A stretch of DNA of 64,000 nt from Microvirga arsenatis (GCF_009910705.1 NZ_JAAAXJ010000005.1:186001-250000); one strand, 5' to 3'; shown: positions 1 to 9,002, numbered from the stretch's first letter. Program-made: numbers and translations. Notes: generated by a model from the sequence alone, not told the origin.

Positions 1-359
1 TCGACCAGACCATCGACCGTCTTCAGAACAAGATGAACGTGTCCGGCGTCGTTGACGACGTGCTCGGAACGGCTCGCAACGGTCAGTACGGGCCGCTCTA
101 CGACAAGGTTCTGGACACGGTCCGGCGCAACCCGGTGCCCGTGATGCTGATCGCGCTCGGGATCGGGCTCCTGGCCTACCGCCTCGGGCGGCCCTCGACC
201 CTGCGCGAGGAGCGGCTGATCGCGGCCGATGAGGACCTCATCACGGAGGAGCACCTTCTGATGGAGGCAGAGGATCCCCGCCTCTACGGCGCGGAGGCCG
301 CGCCCCGGCACAGCTCGGACAGCATGTTCGAGCGCCCCGGCATGAATTCCCGCTATTGA
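1..359 (+). CDS. DUF3618-like membrane protein (5' partial)
   Basis: The reading frame is open to the left edge (first full codon at position 3), so the ATG at 33 is probably internal. The visible part has an N-terminal helix with the pattern TIDRLQNKM...VVDDVLGTAR, which resembles DUF3618 proteins. It is followed by one hydrophobic segment (PVMLIALGIGLLAYRL) and a charged, acidic tail. DUF3618 proteins are small single-pass membrane proteins of unproven function, often next to other stress or envelope genes. The next gene starts 21 bases downstream on the same strand, so the two probably form an operon. Family assignment is by pattern only. Confidence 0.6.
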   Translation, partial: DQTIDRLQNKMNVSGVVDDVLGTARNGQYGPLYDKVLDTVRRNPVPVMLIALGIGLLAYRLGRPSTLREERLIAADEDLITEEHLLMEAEDPRLYGAEAAPRHSSDSMFERPGMNSRY

Positions 360-380
360 TGAATCGAACAGGAGCTTCCC

Positions 381-1136
381 ATGGCTAACACCAAGAACGA
401 GACCGGCAAGTCCACGACGGACAAGCAGGGCGGGACCGAGACGAGCACGGCTGGAAAGGTCTCCGCCGGCACCTCCGTCGGCAACATCGGAGAGGCACCG
501 ATGCCTCATGCGCACGACCAGAAGTCCGCTCAAGGTTCCGGTGCGGCGGCGTCGGGTGGCCAGGGCTCCAGCCAGTCCAAGACCTCATCCTCCGGCCAGG
601 CTTCGGGCGGGCAATCCTCGGGTGGTCAGTCCTCGCAGCAGAATGCGCAGGACCAGAGCGGCTCGATGAGCGGCAAGGCGCAGCAGACTGCCGACCAAGT
701 GCGCCAGCAGGCGGAAGATGCCTACGAGGGTGCTTCCGAATGGGCGCGCGACACCTACGAGCGGGCTACCGACTGGGCATCCGACACCTATTCGCGTCAG
801 CGCCGCCGCATGGGCCACATGGGCGGGCGTTCCACCCGCGCCTTCGGACAGGCACGCGGCAGCGTTCAGAGCTATGTCTCGGAAAACCCGATGGTGGTGG
901 GGCTCGTGGGCTTGGCCGCGGGACTTCTGCTCGGCGCGCTCCTGCCCCGCACCCGCCGCGAGAACGAGCTGTTCGGCGAGTGGGCCGACGAGGTTCGCAA
1001 CCAGGGTCTGCGCTATGCCCGCGAAGCCACCAATCGCGGCCGTGAATACGTGGAAGAGACCTTCAGCGGCGACGACGCCCAGTTCAGCCGCCACGAGAGC
1101 GAATTCGGCGGCCAGCGCGACGCCAATCGTCACTGA
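381..1136 (+). CDS. ElaB/YqjD-like membrane-anchored protein with S/G/Q-rich N-terminus
   Basis: 251 residues. The first ~100 are low-complexity Ser/Gly/Gln and probably disordered. Residues ~100-165 form an amphipathic helix with repeated WARDTYERA/WASDTYSR units. A hydrophobic segment (NPMVVGLVGLAAGLLLGALLP) follows, with a basic flank, then another helix. A helix followed by a GLAAGLLLG-type anchor is typical of ElaB/YqjD (DUF883) inner-membrane proteins linked to stationary phase. The start is supported by AGGAGCTTCCC just upstream. It follows the DUF3618-like gene and ends at a strong terminator. The role in this organism is inferred. Confidence 0.6.
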   Translation: MANTKNETGKSTTDKQGGTETSTAGKVSAGTSVGNIGEAPMPHAHDQKSAQGSGAAASGGQGSSQSKTSSSGQASGGQSSGGQSSQQNAQDQSGSMSGKAQQTADQVRQQAEDAYEGASEWARDTYERATDWASDTYSRQRRRMGHMGGRSTRAFGQARGSVQSYVSENPMVVGLVGLAAGLLLGALLPRTRRENELFGEWADEVRNQGLRYAREATNRGREYVEETFSGDDAQFSRHESEFGGQRDANRH

Positions 1137-1153
1137 GGCGAAGCCTGCAGCAT

Positions 1154-1185
1154 AAAAAAAGCGCCGGCATCCGCCGGCGCTTTTT
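1154..1185 (+). terminator. Rho-independent terminator
   Basis: An A-run, an 8-bp GC stem (GCGCCGGC / GCCGGCGC) with loop ATCC, then TTTTT. It lies 17 bases after the stop of the ElaB-like gene and can work in both directions because of the flanking A and T runs. Confidence 0.9.
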
Positions 1186-1541
1186 CATTGTCTTCTATTG
1201 GCTCTCGAAGAGCCTGTGGTCCGCTCCTGGCGGCCCTGAAAACAACAACGGCCACGGCGAGAATGATGCGCGTACATCCGGCGTCATCACCTCGGCAACG
1301 TGACCGCTTCTGGTGGGCGATCACGCCACCAGGTTGATCATGAAATGGGGTGAGGATGCTCGCATTTCAAGGGTTAGGTACGCTTTCTTAACCCTAACTC
1401 CGCAAATCCTGCCGCGGGGCCGCAGGGGCGAGGAACGGCGTGCCGCCGAGCCGGTTGCCTCTCTGCAAGTCGAAGTTTCCTGATCCCTGAGAGAACCGGT
1501 GTGAGTTGTCATCCCGCCGAAGGACGAGACGGAGTAGGTGC
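1186..1541. other. Intergenic region without a supported gene
   Basis: About 355 bases between the terminator and the response regulator. The open frames here have no recognisable protein character. An inverted repeat GGGTTA...TAACCC (1371-1376 with 1389-1394) may be a regulator site upstream of the response regulator, but I can name no factor. Confidence 0.5.
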
Positions 1542-1895
1542 GTGCGTATTCTGATCCTGGAAGACGATCCGGCGATTGCATTCGACCTTCAGGCCATTCT
1601 CGAATCCGAAGGTCATGAGATCGTTGATTCCGTCAGCTCGCTGGCCGAGGCCTACCGCCATCTCGACGACGGCTTCGATTGCGCGCTGCTCGACATCGAC
1701 GTGATCGGCGGCAAGAGCTTCGGCATCGCCGAGGCTCTCATGGCAAGACACATCCCCTTTGCCTTCGTCTCGGCCTCCGAACCGTCCGATCTGCCGCGCG
1801 CTCTGCAGCAGGCCGCCTTCATTGCAAAACCCTTCGAGGAGAGGGCTCTGCTCGAATCGGTCGAGCAGATCGCACCCAATCTTCTGCCCTGCTGA
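1542..1895 (+). CDS. Single-domain response regulator (receiver only)
   Basis: 117 residues forming one CheY-like receiver: acidic pair at E7-D9, phosphoacceptor D51 in LLDIDV, conserved Ser77 and Lys96 (AKPF). There is no output domain, so it should act by protein contacts or in a phosphorelay. I chose GTG 1542 because GGAG lies about 7 bases upstream and the receiver fold begins directly (VRILILEDD). The longer TTG start at 1506 would add an unrelated arginine-rich leader. It precedes the UV endonuclease gene by about 50 bases on the same strand. The partner kinase is not in the window. Confidence 0.85.
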   Translation: MRILILEDDPAIAFDLQAILESEGHEIVDSVSSLAEAYRHLDDGFDCALLDIDVIGGKSFGIAEALMARHIPFAFVSASEPSDLPRALQQAAFIAKPFEERALLESVEQIAPNLLPC

Positions 1896-1944
1896 GGAGT
1901 CAGGGCTGAGGAACCTGTCACCAGCCCGCGACGTCATCTCCATC

Positions 1945-2985
1945 ATGCAAGATTTCCGCTTCGGCTTCTGCTGCAAATACATCCCCGAGGACGGCTCGGC
2001 CCCGGCCGCGCGGGCCATGAACACCACCACCGTGACCATGGCCTATCTCGGCCGCCTGGAGCCGAAGGAGGCCTACGACAAGCTCGTCTCCGTCGTCTCC
2101 CATAACCTGGAAGCGTTCCGCCTCCAGATCGAGCATGTGGGCACGCGACCGAAGCTTGAACGGCTCCACCGGCTCTCCAGCGATCTGCTTCCCGGCTACA
2201 CCCATCCGGCATGCCAGGATTTCTACCGCGATCCGGATCTGCGCGGCCTCATCGAGGCCAGGCTCGCCGCCCTCGGCCGGACCGCCCGCGAGAGGGACGT
2301 GCGGCTCAGCATGCATCCCGGCCAGTTCTGCGTCATCGCATCCCGCAATCCGGCCGCGGTCGCCAACGGGATCGCGGAGTTCGAGTACCACGCCGAGGTG
2401 ATGGCGCTCATGGGCTACGGCGAGGGCTGGCACCCGCACGGAGCCCATATCAACATCCATGGCGGCGCCAAGGCCCTCGGCGCCGACGGCATTCGCAAGG
2501 GACTCGGGTCCCTGTCATCCGCGGCGCGCAACCTCATCACGATCGAAAACGACGAGGTCAGCTTCGGCCTCGACGATCTGCTGCCGCTCGCCGATGCGGT
2601 TCCCCTGGTGCTCGATCTCCATCATCACTGGATCATGAGCCAGGGCGAATACATCCAGCCCGACGATCCCCGCATCGCCCGCATCGTCGATTCCTGGCGC
2701 GGGGTGCGCCCCGTAAGCCATGTGAGCGTCTCCCGGGAGGGGCTTCTGCCCGACCACGACATCGGGGCTCTTCCGGATTTCGGGGCTCTGGTGGAGGCGG
2801 GCATCAAGCCGAAGGACCTCCGCGGCCATTCCGACCTCATGTGGAACGAGGCGCTCAACGATCTGGTGATGCGCCACCTGGCATGGTCGGACTTCGAGAT
2901 CGAGGCGAAGCTGAAGAACATTGCGACGGAAGGCTTGGCTCAGCATGTCGAGCGCCGGCAGGGCGCACGCACCGCAACGGGATAA
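1945..2985 (+). CDS. uvsE: UV damage endonuclease (UvsE/UvdE family)
   Basis: 346 residues. The N-terminus FRFGFCCKY and the internal motifs RLSMHPGQF, HINIHGG, LITIENDE and LVLDLHHHW are those of the UvdE TIM-barrel endonuclease. This enzyme nicks DNA 5' to UV photoproducts and starts an alternative excision repair path. The many His, Asp and Glu residues fit its metal-binding active site. Start ATG 1945 is where the family homology begins; the open frame upstream is a shadow of the response regulator. Flanking receiver genes suggest a light- or stress-linked neighbourhood, but that is only inference. Confidence 0.9.
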   Translation: MQDFRFGFCCKYIPEDGSAPAARAMNTTTVTMAYLGRLEPKEAYDKLVSVVSHNLEAFRLQIEHVGTRPKLERLHRLSSDLLPGYTHPACQDFYRDPDLRGLIEARLAALGRTARERDVRLSMHPGQFCVIASRNPAAVANGIAEFEYHAEVMALMGYGEGWHPHGAHINIHGGAKALGADGIRKGLGSLSSAARNLITIENDEVSFGLDDLLPLADAVPLVLDLHHHWIMSQGEYIQPDDPRIARIVDSWRGVRPVSHVSVSREGLLPDHDIGALPDFGALVEAGIKPKDLRGHSDLMWNEALNDLVMRHLAWSDFEIEAKLKNIATEGLAQHVERRQGARTATG

Positions 2986-3051
2986 AGTTTCGATATTTTG
3001 CGACTCTGCCAGGAACCGATCGGTCGGTCGGCCGTTGTAGATCATTGTGCA

Positions 3052-3519
3052 ATGAGTCAGATGTCGATGTCCGCCGACCAGTCCATCGTTCTGCTCGTGG
3101 AGGACGAGCCTCTCATCCGCCTTGTGGTTTCCGAGCTTCTCGAGGATGCCGGATTCAAGGTGGTCGAGGCGGCGAACGCCGCCGAGGCTCTGGTTCTTCT
3201 CGAGGCGGGCCTGCCGGTGAGCGTTCTTCTGACGGATGTGGACATGCCGACGGGCTGCAACGGCTTCGAGCTCGCCCATCGGGTGCACCGGTCTTGGCCC
3301 GGCATCGAGATCCTCCTCATGTCCGGCCGGCAATGGCCCTCGCAGGGCGACCTGCCGCCCGGAGCGGCCTTCCTGGCCAAGCCATGCCCGAACGAGGCCA
3401 TCGTGTCCCATGTCATTTCAGCGGTCGAGCGGACGAAGCGCCTGTCGCATGTTGCCCAAAATCCACGGCCTTCCGTAGAGGAGCCGGCGAAGATCCTGCC
3501 TTTTCCGAAAACAGCCTAA
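3052..3519 (+). CDS. Single-domain response regulator
   Basis: 155 residues. The receiver domain carries E17-D18-E19, phosphoacceptor D62 (LLTDVDMP), S91 in LLMSG and K110 in FLAKP. It resembles the small receivers common in Hyphomicrobiales (the CpdR or hybrid-kinase-derived type). About 40 extra C-terminal residues form no recognisable output domain. Start choice among ATG 3052, 3061 and 3067 is uncertain because no clear ribosome-binding site is visible. It follows uvsE by 66 bases. Confidence 0.8.
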   Translation: MSQMSMSADQSIVLLVEDEPLIRLVVSELLEDAGFKVVEAANAAEALVLLEAGLPVSVLLTDVDMPTGCNGFELAHRVHRSWPGIEILLMSGRQWPSQGDLPPGAAFLAKPCPNEAIVSHVISAVERTKRLSHVAQNPRPSVEEPAKILPFPKTA

Positions 3520-3701
3520 ATTCCTGAACTCGATCTTGCTGACAGGGCTGAGCGGACATAAGCTCTGCCGGAATTGACCTTCACCAAGGGCCGGGGCGGA
3601 GAGACCTCCCGGAAGGTCCGATCGAAGGTTGGTCAATAAGCTTCTCGAGCCTGGATCCAGGGCCGTCGATGAGCTTTCCCATTCCATTCCCGGAGGAATA
3701 C

Positions 3702-4013
3702 ATGCCGACCAAGACGACAGACGGAAAAGCCGGTGCGAAGAAGGCTGCCCCCAAGAAGGCCGCCGGTTCCAAGCCCAACGCTCTCCAGCAGCCCCTGCAG
3801 CCGTCCAAGGAACTGGCCGCCATCGTCGGCTCGAACCCGCTGCCCCGCGGCGAGGTCGTGAGCAAGATGTGGGACTACATCAAGAAGAACAACCTTCAGA
3901 ACCCCGAGAACAAGCGCGAGATCATCGCCGACGACAAGCTGAAGCCGATCTTCGGCAAGCCGAAGGTGACCATGTTCGAGATGAACAAGCACCTCGCCCA
4001 ACACCTCAAGTAG
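3702..4013 (+). CDS. SWIB/MDM2 domain protein
   Basis: 103 residues. The N-terminus is basic and rich in Lys, Ala and Pro (KKAAPKKAAG), like a histone tail. The rest is a SWIB domain: LPRGEVVSKMWDYIKKNNLQ, then DDKLKPIFG and a closing MFEMNKHLAQHLK helix. Bacterial SWIB proteins are also found in chlamydiae and many alphaproteobacteria and may bind DNA or nucleoid proteins. GGAGGA 6 bases before ATG 3702 fixes the start over an upstream in-frame ATG at 3669. Confidence 0.9.
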   Translation: MPTKTTDGKAGAKKAAPKKAAGSKPNALQQPLQPSKELAAIVGSNPLPRGEVVSKMWDYIKKNNLQNPENKREIIADDKLKPIFGKPKVTMFEMNKHLAQHLK

Positions 4014-4032
4014 GCCGTCTCGTCGCAGACGA

Positions 4033-4647
4033 TCAGGAATCCTGCCGCCACCGATCGAGCGGCAGGATATCCGGCCTCTGGCCCGGCGCCTTCTTCCACG
4101 GGTCCACCGCCCATTCCGCGCCCGTCCGCTTCTCCGCGATCACCGCAGTGAAATGCGGGTAGCGTCCATCGAAGAAGAAGCCGCGCGACTCCGGATGATC
4201 CACCACATGGTGAGCGAGCAGTCCCTGGTCCTGCAGGACCAGGAGCAGGCTCGTCGTGTTCGCGGTTTCATCGAGGCAGTCCATCTGGCCCGGAACCCCC
4301 GACATCTGCGGCGGCGAGCCCGGCACGTCGGGCCGGCCGCCGAACGAGGCGGCGAGAAGGCTCGTGTAGGACCGGATCACGTCCGCAAGGGCCCGCCTCT
4401 CCGCATCGGGCGATCCCTGCGCCGCCCGCAGGGCAGCGGCGGCCCGGCTCAGCCATGCCCCGTCCACGGACAGGGGAAGCCGGCGCGCGCACCCGTAGCC
4501 GTGGCAGGCGATGATGCGGCTGCCTGAGGGCTCCACGTATCCTCGCTCGGCAAACCAGCTCTGGGCAGCCTGCTGGCCGCTGAGGGCCGGCGCTGCCATC
4601 AACAGAATCGGCAGGGCTTTCAGAATGAGAAGTGGCGTCCGCGTCAT
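4033..4647 (-). CDS. Secreted transglutaminase-like cysteine peptidase-fold protein
   Basis: 204 residues. Starting at ATG 4647 (an upstream in-frame start at 4692 is less likely), the N-terminus is a Sec signal peptide (TRTPLLILKALPILLMAAPALS). The mature part has a Cys in GQMDCLDETANT, a His in YPHFTAVI and an Asp in WAVDPW, in that order. This is the Cys-His-Asp order of bacterial transglutaminase-like proteins. Function in the envelope is inferred. It stands alone on the minus strand, converging on the SWIB gene and divergent from the aminotransferase gene. Confidence 0.6.
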   Translation of the reverse strand: MTRTPLLILKALPILLMAAPALSGQQAAQSWFAERGYVEPSGSRIIACHGYGCARRLPLSVDGAWLSRAAAALRAAQGSPDAERRALADVIRSYTSLLAASFGGRPDVPGSPPQMSGVPGQMDCLDETANTTSLLLVLQDQGLLAHHVVDHPESRGFFFDGRYPHFTAVIAEKRTGAEWAVDPWKKAPGQRPDILPLDRWRQDS

Positions 4648-4760
4648 GATGGGGGTACCTATCGCTCGAAGGCTGCAGGTTCCCTGGGTCATATAGATCG
4701 GGCGGCTTCGCTGCCCATAGGTTAAGCTTGGTTGATCTGGGTTACGACTTTGGAGCTGTC

Positions 4761-5627
4761 ATGTCCCGCATCGTGTTCCTGAACGGTTCGTTCCTGCCGA
4801 TCGAGGAGGCCCGGGTGCCCTTCATGGACAGGGGCTTCCTGTTCGGGGATGGGGTCTATGAAGGGATCGGGGTGCTGGACGGGCGGCTCGTGGACAACGA
4901 GGCGCATCTCGAGCGTCTGGAGCGTTCCCTCGCCGAGGTGCGCATCCCGAACCCCTACAGCCCCGCCGAGTGGACCGCTCTGGAGGAGGAGATCGTCCGC
5001 CGCAACGGCATGACGGAAGGGTTCATCTACTTCCAGGTGACGCGCGGCGTGGCGGAGCGGGACTTCTTCTTTCCTGAAGACGCCAAGCCCACGGTGGCCA
5101 TGTTCACCCAGGCCAAGACCATCGCCGACGCGCCGGCGGCCCGGACGGGCATCGCCGTGGTGACGGTGCCGGATCTGCGCTGGGCACGGCGTGACGTAAA
5201 GTCCATCAACCTGCTCGCCCAGGTTCTCGCCAAGCAGGCGGCCAAGGAGGCGGGGGCGCAGGAAGCCTGGATGGTGGAGGACGGCTACGTGACGGAGGGC
5301 GGATCGTCGAGCGCCTTCATCGTGACGACCGGGGGGAGCATCGTGGTGCGTCCGCTCTCCCAGGCCATCCTGCCCGGCATCACCCGGAAATCCCTCCTGC
5401 GCCTGTCGCAGGAGGACGGTATCCCCCTCGAGGAGCGCCGCTTCACGGTCGAGGAGGCCCATGGCGCCGCCGAGGCCTTTCTGACGAGCGCATCGAACTT
5501 CGTGCTGCCCGTGGTCTCCATCGATGGGCGCCCGGTCGGCGAGGGAAAGCCGGGACCGATCACGCGGCGCCTGCGCGAATTGTACCTGCAGATGGCGCGC
5601 GCTCCGGCATCTCTTGCCGCCGAGTAG
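4761..5627 (+). CDS. dat: D-amino-acid aminotransferase (class IV PLP enzyme)
   Basis: 288 residues. A class IV aminotransferase with FMDRGFLFGDGVYEG near the N-terminus, the catalytic Lys at about residue 147 (RDVKSINLL), and EGGSSSAFIV and LPGITRKSLL for cofactor phosphate binding. The RDVKSINLL context fits D-alanine aminotransferase (D-amino acid and 2-oxo acid exchange), which supplies D-Glu or D-Ala for the cell wall. Branched-chain aminotransferase is the main alternative. ATG 4761 is preceded by TGGAGCT and begins at the normal family start. Confidence 0.85.
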   Translation: MSRIVFLNGSFLPIEEARVPFMDRGFLFGDGVYEGIGVLDGRLVDNEAHLERLERSLAEVRIPNPYSPAEWTALEEEIVRRNGMTEGFIYFQVTRGVAERDFFFPEDAKPTVAMFTQAKTIADAPAARTGIAVVTVPDLRWARRDVKSINLLAQVLAKQAAKEAGAQEAWMVEDGYVTEGGSSSAFIVTTGGSIVVRPLSQAILPGITRKSLLRLSQEDGIPLEERRFTVEEAHGAAEAFLTSASNFVLPVVSIDGRPVGEGKPGPITRRLRELYLQMARAPASLAAE

Positions 5628-5680
5628 GGGTGCCGGAACCGGCTTCCGGGTCGCCCGTTGCCTCCCCAAAGGAGCGATCC

Positions 5681-6034
5681 ATGAAGCGTCTGCTCGTCCT
5701 CTCCACGATCCTGACGGGTTGCCTCGGCACGGCGGCCCTGGCGCAGAACCCCAGCGTTCTCAATCAACAGGCTCCGAACATGCCTCTGCCGCATCAGATG
5801 CCGGCCGAGAAGATCGAGCCTGACAGCAACCTGTCGGGCAGCAACGGTCCGTCCGAGACGGGCTCGACCAACACCTTGAGCGACAAGCTCGAGCGGACCG
5901 ACGGGGTGATCCGGCCGCCGGAGACCGCTACCCCCGACATCACCGTGCCGGCGCCCGTGCCCGATCCGGGCACCACCCCGGTCATCCCGCCTCCGGGAAG
6001 CCCCGGCGGCGACCCACGGGTGGATCCGAAGTAG
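5681..6034 (+). CDS. Secreted proline-rich hypothetical protein
   Basis: 117 residues with an N-terminal signal peptide (MKRLLVLSTILTGCLGTAALAQ). The mature part has low complexity and is rich in Pro, Asn, Thr and Gly, ending PPGSPGGDPRVDPK. There are no recognisable catalytic motifs. AAAGGAG 7 bases before ATG 5681 fixes the start over an upstream frame opening at 5630. It lies 53 bases after the aminotransferase gene and may be cotranscribed. A periplasmic or extracellular structural role is possible but unproven. Confidence 0.7.
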   Translation: MKRLLVLSTILTGCLGTAALAQNPSVLNQQAPNMPLPHQMPAEKIEPDSNLSGSNGPSETGSTNTLSDKLERTDGVIRPPETATPDITVPAPVPDPGTTPVIPPPGSPGGDPRVDPK

Positions 6035-6050
6035 ATCGAGGCCGGCGCGG

Positions 6051-7058
6051 CTACTTGCCCGCCGACCGGCGCCTCTTGCCCTCGCGGGAACGGCCGTTCT
6101 CGCGGGGCTTTCCATTTTCGGCTTGGGGATTGCCGCTCTTCATGATCTGAGCGGCGACCTCCGAGATCTGGCGGCGCAGCTCTTCGTTGCCGCTGTCGGA
6201 GCCCTCCAAAGCCGTCAGTCGGTTCTGGGCTTCATCCCGTTCGCCCTCGATCTCCCGGATGCGCTGTTCCAGGATCAGCCCGCGTTCCTGCTCGGCGGCG
6301 AGACTCTTGGCCAGCTCCGCCAGGCGCAGCCGCTCCTCCGAGAGCTCGCTGTGCCGCTCGCCCAGGGCCCGCTCGAAGTCGTTGCCGCGGGCCGTCTGGG
6401 TCATAAGGCGGGTTTCGAGATCCGAGATGGTGATGCGCTTGGTGTCGAGATCGCTCAGGGCCGAGGTCAGGCGGCGCTCCTGGTCGGCCAGGTCCGCCTC
6501 CAGGCGGGCGATCTTCTCCTCGGCGTGCAGGAGCTCGGTCTTCGTCCTGGAGCGGTCGTGCTGGGTGAGCTCCAGCTCCATGCGGGTGTTGGAGAGCTCG
6601 TTGAGGGTCGCCCGGTGAGCGTTCTCGAGGGCCGCCAGGGTCTCCCGGGTGCTGGCGAGGTAGGTCCTCGTCTGCGCCAGATCCTCCTCGGTCGCCGCGA
6701 GGCGGGTCTGGGTCTGGGCCAGGTCGGTTTCGAGCTGCGCGACGGTGCGGTCCCGTTCGGCGAGGGTGGTCTCGAGGGCATCGATGCGGATCGCCCGGCG
6801 CCCGAGCTCCTCCATGCTCTCCCGCTTGTAGGCGAGGGCCTCCTCGGCCTTGCGCTCGATCTTACGCTGCAGGACGGCGAATTCCGCCCGCAGGTGATCC
6901 TTCTCCGCCGTCAGCTCCGAGATCGACATGGGAAAGAGCGCCTCGGCCCTGCGGCGGGCCAGGCGTTCCGCACGGGCGTTGATGGCGGGAATGATGAGAA
7001 GCGCGATGAGGGATGCCGCGACAAACCCCAGCGCGAAGATCATGATGCTTTCGATCAC
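6051..7058 (-). CDS. Membrane-anchored coiled-coil protein
   Basis: 335 residues. One N-terminal transmembrane helix (MIFALGFVAASLIALLIIPAI) is followed by about 250 residues of near-continuous heptad-rich coiled coil, including repeated TLAERDRTVAQLETDLAQTQTR-type units. The tail is basic (GKPRENGRSREGKRRRSAGK). It looks like a scaffold tethered to the inner membrane. Similar proteins occur widely in Hyphomicrobiales without an assigned function. Its stop faces that of the proline-rich secreted protein, 16 bases away. Confidence 0.75.
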   Translation of the reverse strand: MIESIMIFALGFVAASLIALLIIPAINARAERLARRRAEALFPMSISELTAEKDHLRAEFAVLQRKIERKAEEALAYKRESMEELGRRAIRIDALETTLAERDRTVAQLETDLAQTQTRLAATEEDLAQTRTYLASTRETLAALENAHRATLNELSNTRMELELTQHDRSRTKTELLHAEEKIARLEADLADQERRLTSALSDLDTKRITISDLETRLMTQTARGNDFERALGERHSELSEERLRLAELAKSLAAEQERGLILEQRIREIEGERDEAQNRLTALEGSDSGNEELRRQISEVAAQIMKSGNPQAENGKPRENGRSREGKRRRSAGK

Positions 7059-7214
7059 GCGGACGCCAACTCCAAGATGCTCGACCGGTAACGCTCAAGC
7101 ACCTTGCCTTGTGCCCGCGCAGCTTTCCAGAGCCATGAAGGCCCCAGAGCGCCCGTTGTAGCGCATTCGGGGCCTCTTTCCACTGGCGGAGAGGCCCGCA
7201 TCCGCAGGATGATC

Positions 7215-7817
7215 CTAGAACGGGTTCCAGGTCGGCTCGGAGGTGAACTTCAGGTAGCCCACGTTCACGCCGAGCCTGGCGCCGACACCGGCCCGGATCG
7301 GCACCACGATCATCTCGTCCGCCGCCACCGCCGTCACGCCGAAGCCGCCGATGAAATAGGCCGAGCCGTCGATGCCCACGAAACGCTTATAGAGGGCGTC
7401 GGTAAAGGGCATGTTGTAGACCAGCATCATGGTGCGGGCACCGTCTCCGCCCACGTCGAAGCCGAGGGACGGACCCTGCCAGAAGATGCGGCGGTCCCCG
7501 GCATTGCGGGTGAAGAGCTTGCCCTCGCCGTAGCGCAACCCGCCGAAGAAGGCTCCGGAAGCCTCCTGGCCCAGGATGTAGCCGTTGGGCTCGCCCCAGC
7601 GCCGGATGGCTTCCTGCAGCGCGAGCGCCAGGCCGCGGGAAGCCGAGCCGAAGAACTGATGCCCCGACTCGACGAGCTCGTTGGAGCTGAACGAGTTGGG
7701 GTTGCCGGGATTGCTCGCATAGGCGCGCTGGACAGTCTGGGCCGAGGCCTGCCCTGGCAGGATTCCGACAAGGGCGGCCAAGGCCGCAGCCGCTAGAAGG
7801 GTGGACCGGGAGCGCAT
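7215..7817 (-). CDS. eipA: DUF1134 envelope protein (EipA-like)
   Basis: 200 residues. The signal peptide ends around GQASAQ. The mature domain matches DUF1134: SFSSNELVESGHQFFG, GYILGQEASGAFFGGLRYGEGKL, GFDVGGDGARTMMLVYN, and a C-terminal GVGARLGVNVGYLKFT beta strand. In Brucella the DUF1134 protein EipA is a periplasmic beta-barrel needed for envelope integrity and virulence. Name and role are carried over from that family. The gene stands alone with 180 bases upstream in which I see nothing specific. Confidence 0.85.
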   Translation of the reverse strand: MRSRSTLLAAAALAALVGILPGQASAQTVQRAYASNPGNPNSFSSNELVESGHQFFGSASRGLALALQEAIRRWGEPNGYILGQEASGAFFGGLRYGEGKLFTRNAGDRRIFWQGPSLGFDVGGDGARTMMLVYNMPFTDALYKRFVGIDGSAYFIGGFGVTAVAADEMIVVPIRAGVGARLGVNVGYLKFTSEPTWNPF

Positions 7818-7997
7818 GGGCTATCTCCTCGCATGAGACAGGGAACAATCCGGCCCTGGCAGACCGGAAGGCTGCTATCGAGGCTCGAACCTTACGGGCA
7901 GCAACCCTAACAATCTCTGTACGGATAATGGTACGCAGTAGCGGCGCGGCGATTTGCGTAGCAGCGTCCGACCTGCAGGTAGTCTTGCAAGACCAGA

Positions 7998-8831
7998 TCA
8001 GGCCACGGAGGCTGACACGGGGAGGTCGAGGCGAGGGGCCAGGGCCGCGTCGCCGATGGCGGCGAAGGGACCGTTGCGGTAGCCGCGTTCCTCGTGACCG
8101 TAGGTGAGGGGAGCGCCTCCCGGCCCCACCACGCTGCCGCCGGCGCGGGTCAGGATATGGTCTCCCGCCGCCGTATCCCATTCCATGGTCGGGCCGCAGC
8201 GCACGTAGACATCCGCCTCGCCGGAGGCGATGAGGCAGAATTTCAGGGCCGAGGAGGTCATGCGCCGGGTGCCGATGGAGAGCACCGAGAGGCAGGCTTC
8301 CGTGGCGATGTCGCCGTGACGGCGGCTCACCAGCGCCACGAGGTCCCTTTCAGGGGCGGGGCGCACCCTGGCCTCGCGCCAGTCGAACCCGTTCCCCTCG
8401 CCGCTGGGGAGGGGGCTCGTCAGGGCCTTTTCGCCGGCGATCCAGATCGATCCCATGGCCGGGGCCGACACTACCGCGGCGATCGGCCGGTCGCCCCGAA
8501 TCAGGGCGATGTTGACGCTGTACTCGCCGGTGCCGTGGATGAAGTCGCCCGTTCCGTCGAGGGGGTCGACCAGGAAGAAGCAATCGTCCGTCTGCGCCGT
8601 GCTCGCGGTTTCCTCCGCCACGACCGGAACGCCTGACCAGGCCTCGTCCAGGCGCTGGATGATCAGCTGCTCCGCGGCGAGATCGGCCGCCGTGGTGGGC
8701 GTTCCGTCATCCTTGATGCGCTTGTCCAGCAAGGCGTTTTCCATGCCGCGCAGGACGCGGCCCGCCTCCCAGGCGATGTGGGCGAGCCTCAGGGCGATTT
8801 CGTCGGCGTTCTGACCATCGAAGCGCATCAT
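7998..8831 (-). CDS. cysQ: 3'(2'),5'-bisphosphate nucleotidase / inositol monophosphatase family
   Basis: 277 residues. The metal-dependent phosphatase signature is present: VVAEE near residue 71-74, DPLDGTGDF at residues 89-97 and WDTAAGDHIL near residue 219. Together these bind two or three Mg ions. CysQ removes the 3'-phosphate of adenosine 3',5'-bisphosphate, a by-product of sulfate assimilation. Other inositol-monophosphatase relatives share the motifs, so the substrate is inferred. Start is ATG 8831 or the next codon at 8828. It is divergent from chpT across 171 bases that should hold both promoters. Confidence 0.8.
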   Translation of the reverse strand: MMRFDGQNADEIALRLAHIAWEAGRVLRGMENALLDKRIKDDGTPTTAADLAAEQLIIQRLDEAWSGVPVVAEETASTAQTDDCFFLVDPLDGTGDFIHGTGEYSVNIALIRGDRPIAAVVSAPAMGSIWIAGEKALTSPLPSGEGNGFDWREARVRPAPERDLVALVSRRHGDIATEACLSVLSIGTRRMTSSALKFCLIASGEADVYVRCGPTMEWDTAAGDHILTRAGGSVVGPGGAPLTYGHEERGYRNGPFAAIGDAALAPRLDLPVSASVA

Positions 8832-9002
8832 GGGTTTGTGCCTGTTCCCGCGGGAGCTGTCGATCTCTTTTGCCCGCTTTTCAAAGAACTCGGAGCCGGG
8901 TATCCCGGTTCACGTTCTCTTTCCTGTTTGGCTGTATTCATGCCCGTCGAAATTCCGATTTCATGAATGATTAGCTGACCTTACGGTGCCTCCGGAGCCC
9001 TC

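Noticed and set aside
585..1133. Long minus-strand frame opposite the ElaB-like gene
   Set aside because: Antisense shadow; the plus strand has a ribosome-binding site, a membrane anchor and a terminator.
4153..4527. Plus-strand frame of 124 residues
   Set aside because: It is the shadow of the secreted transglutaminase-like gene on the minus strand.
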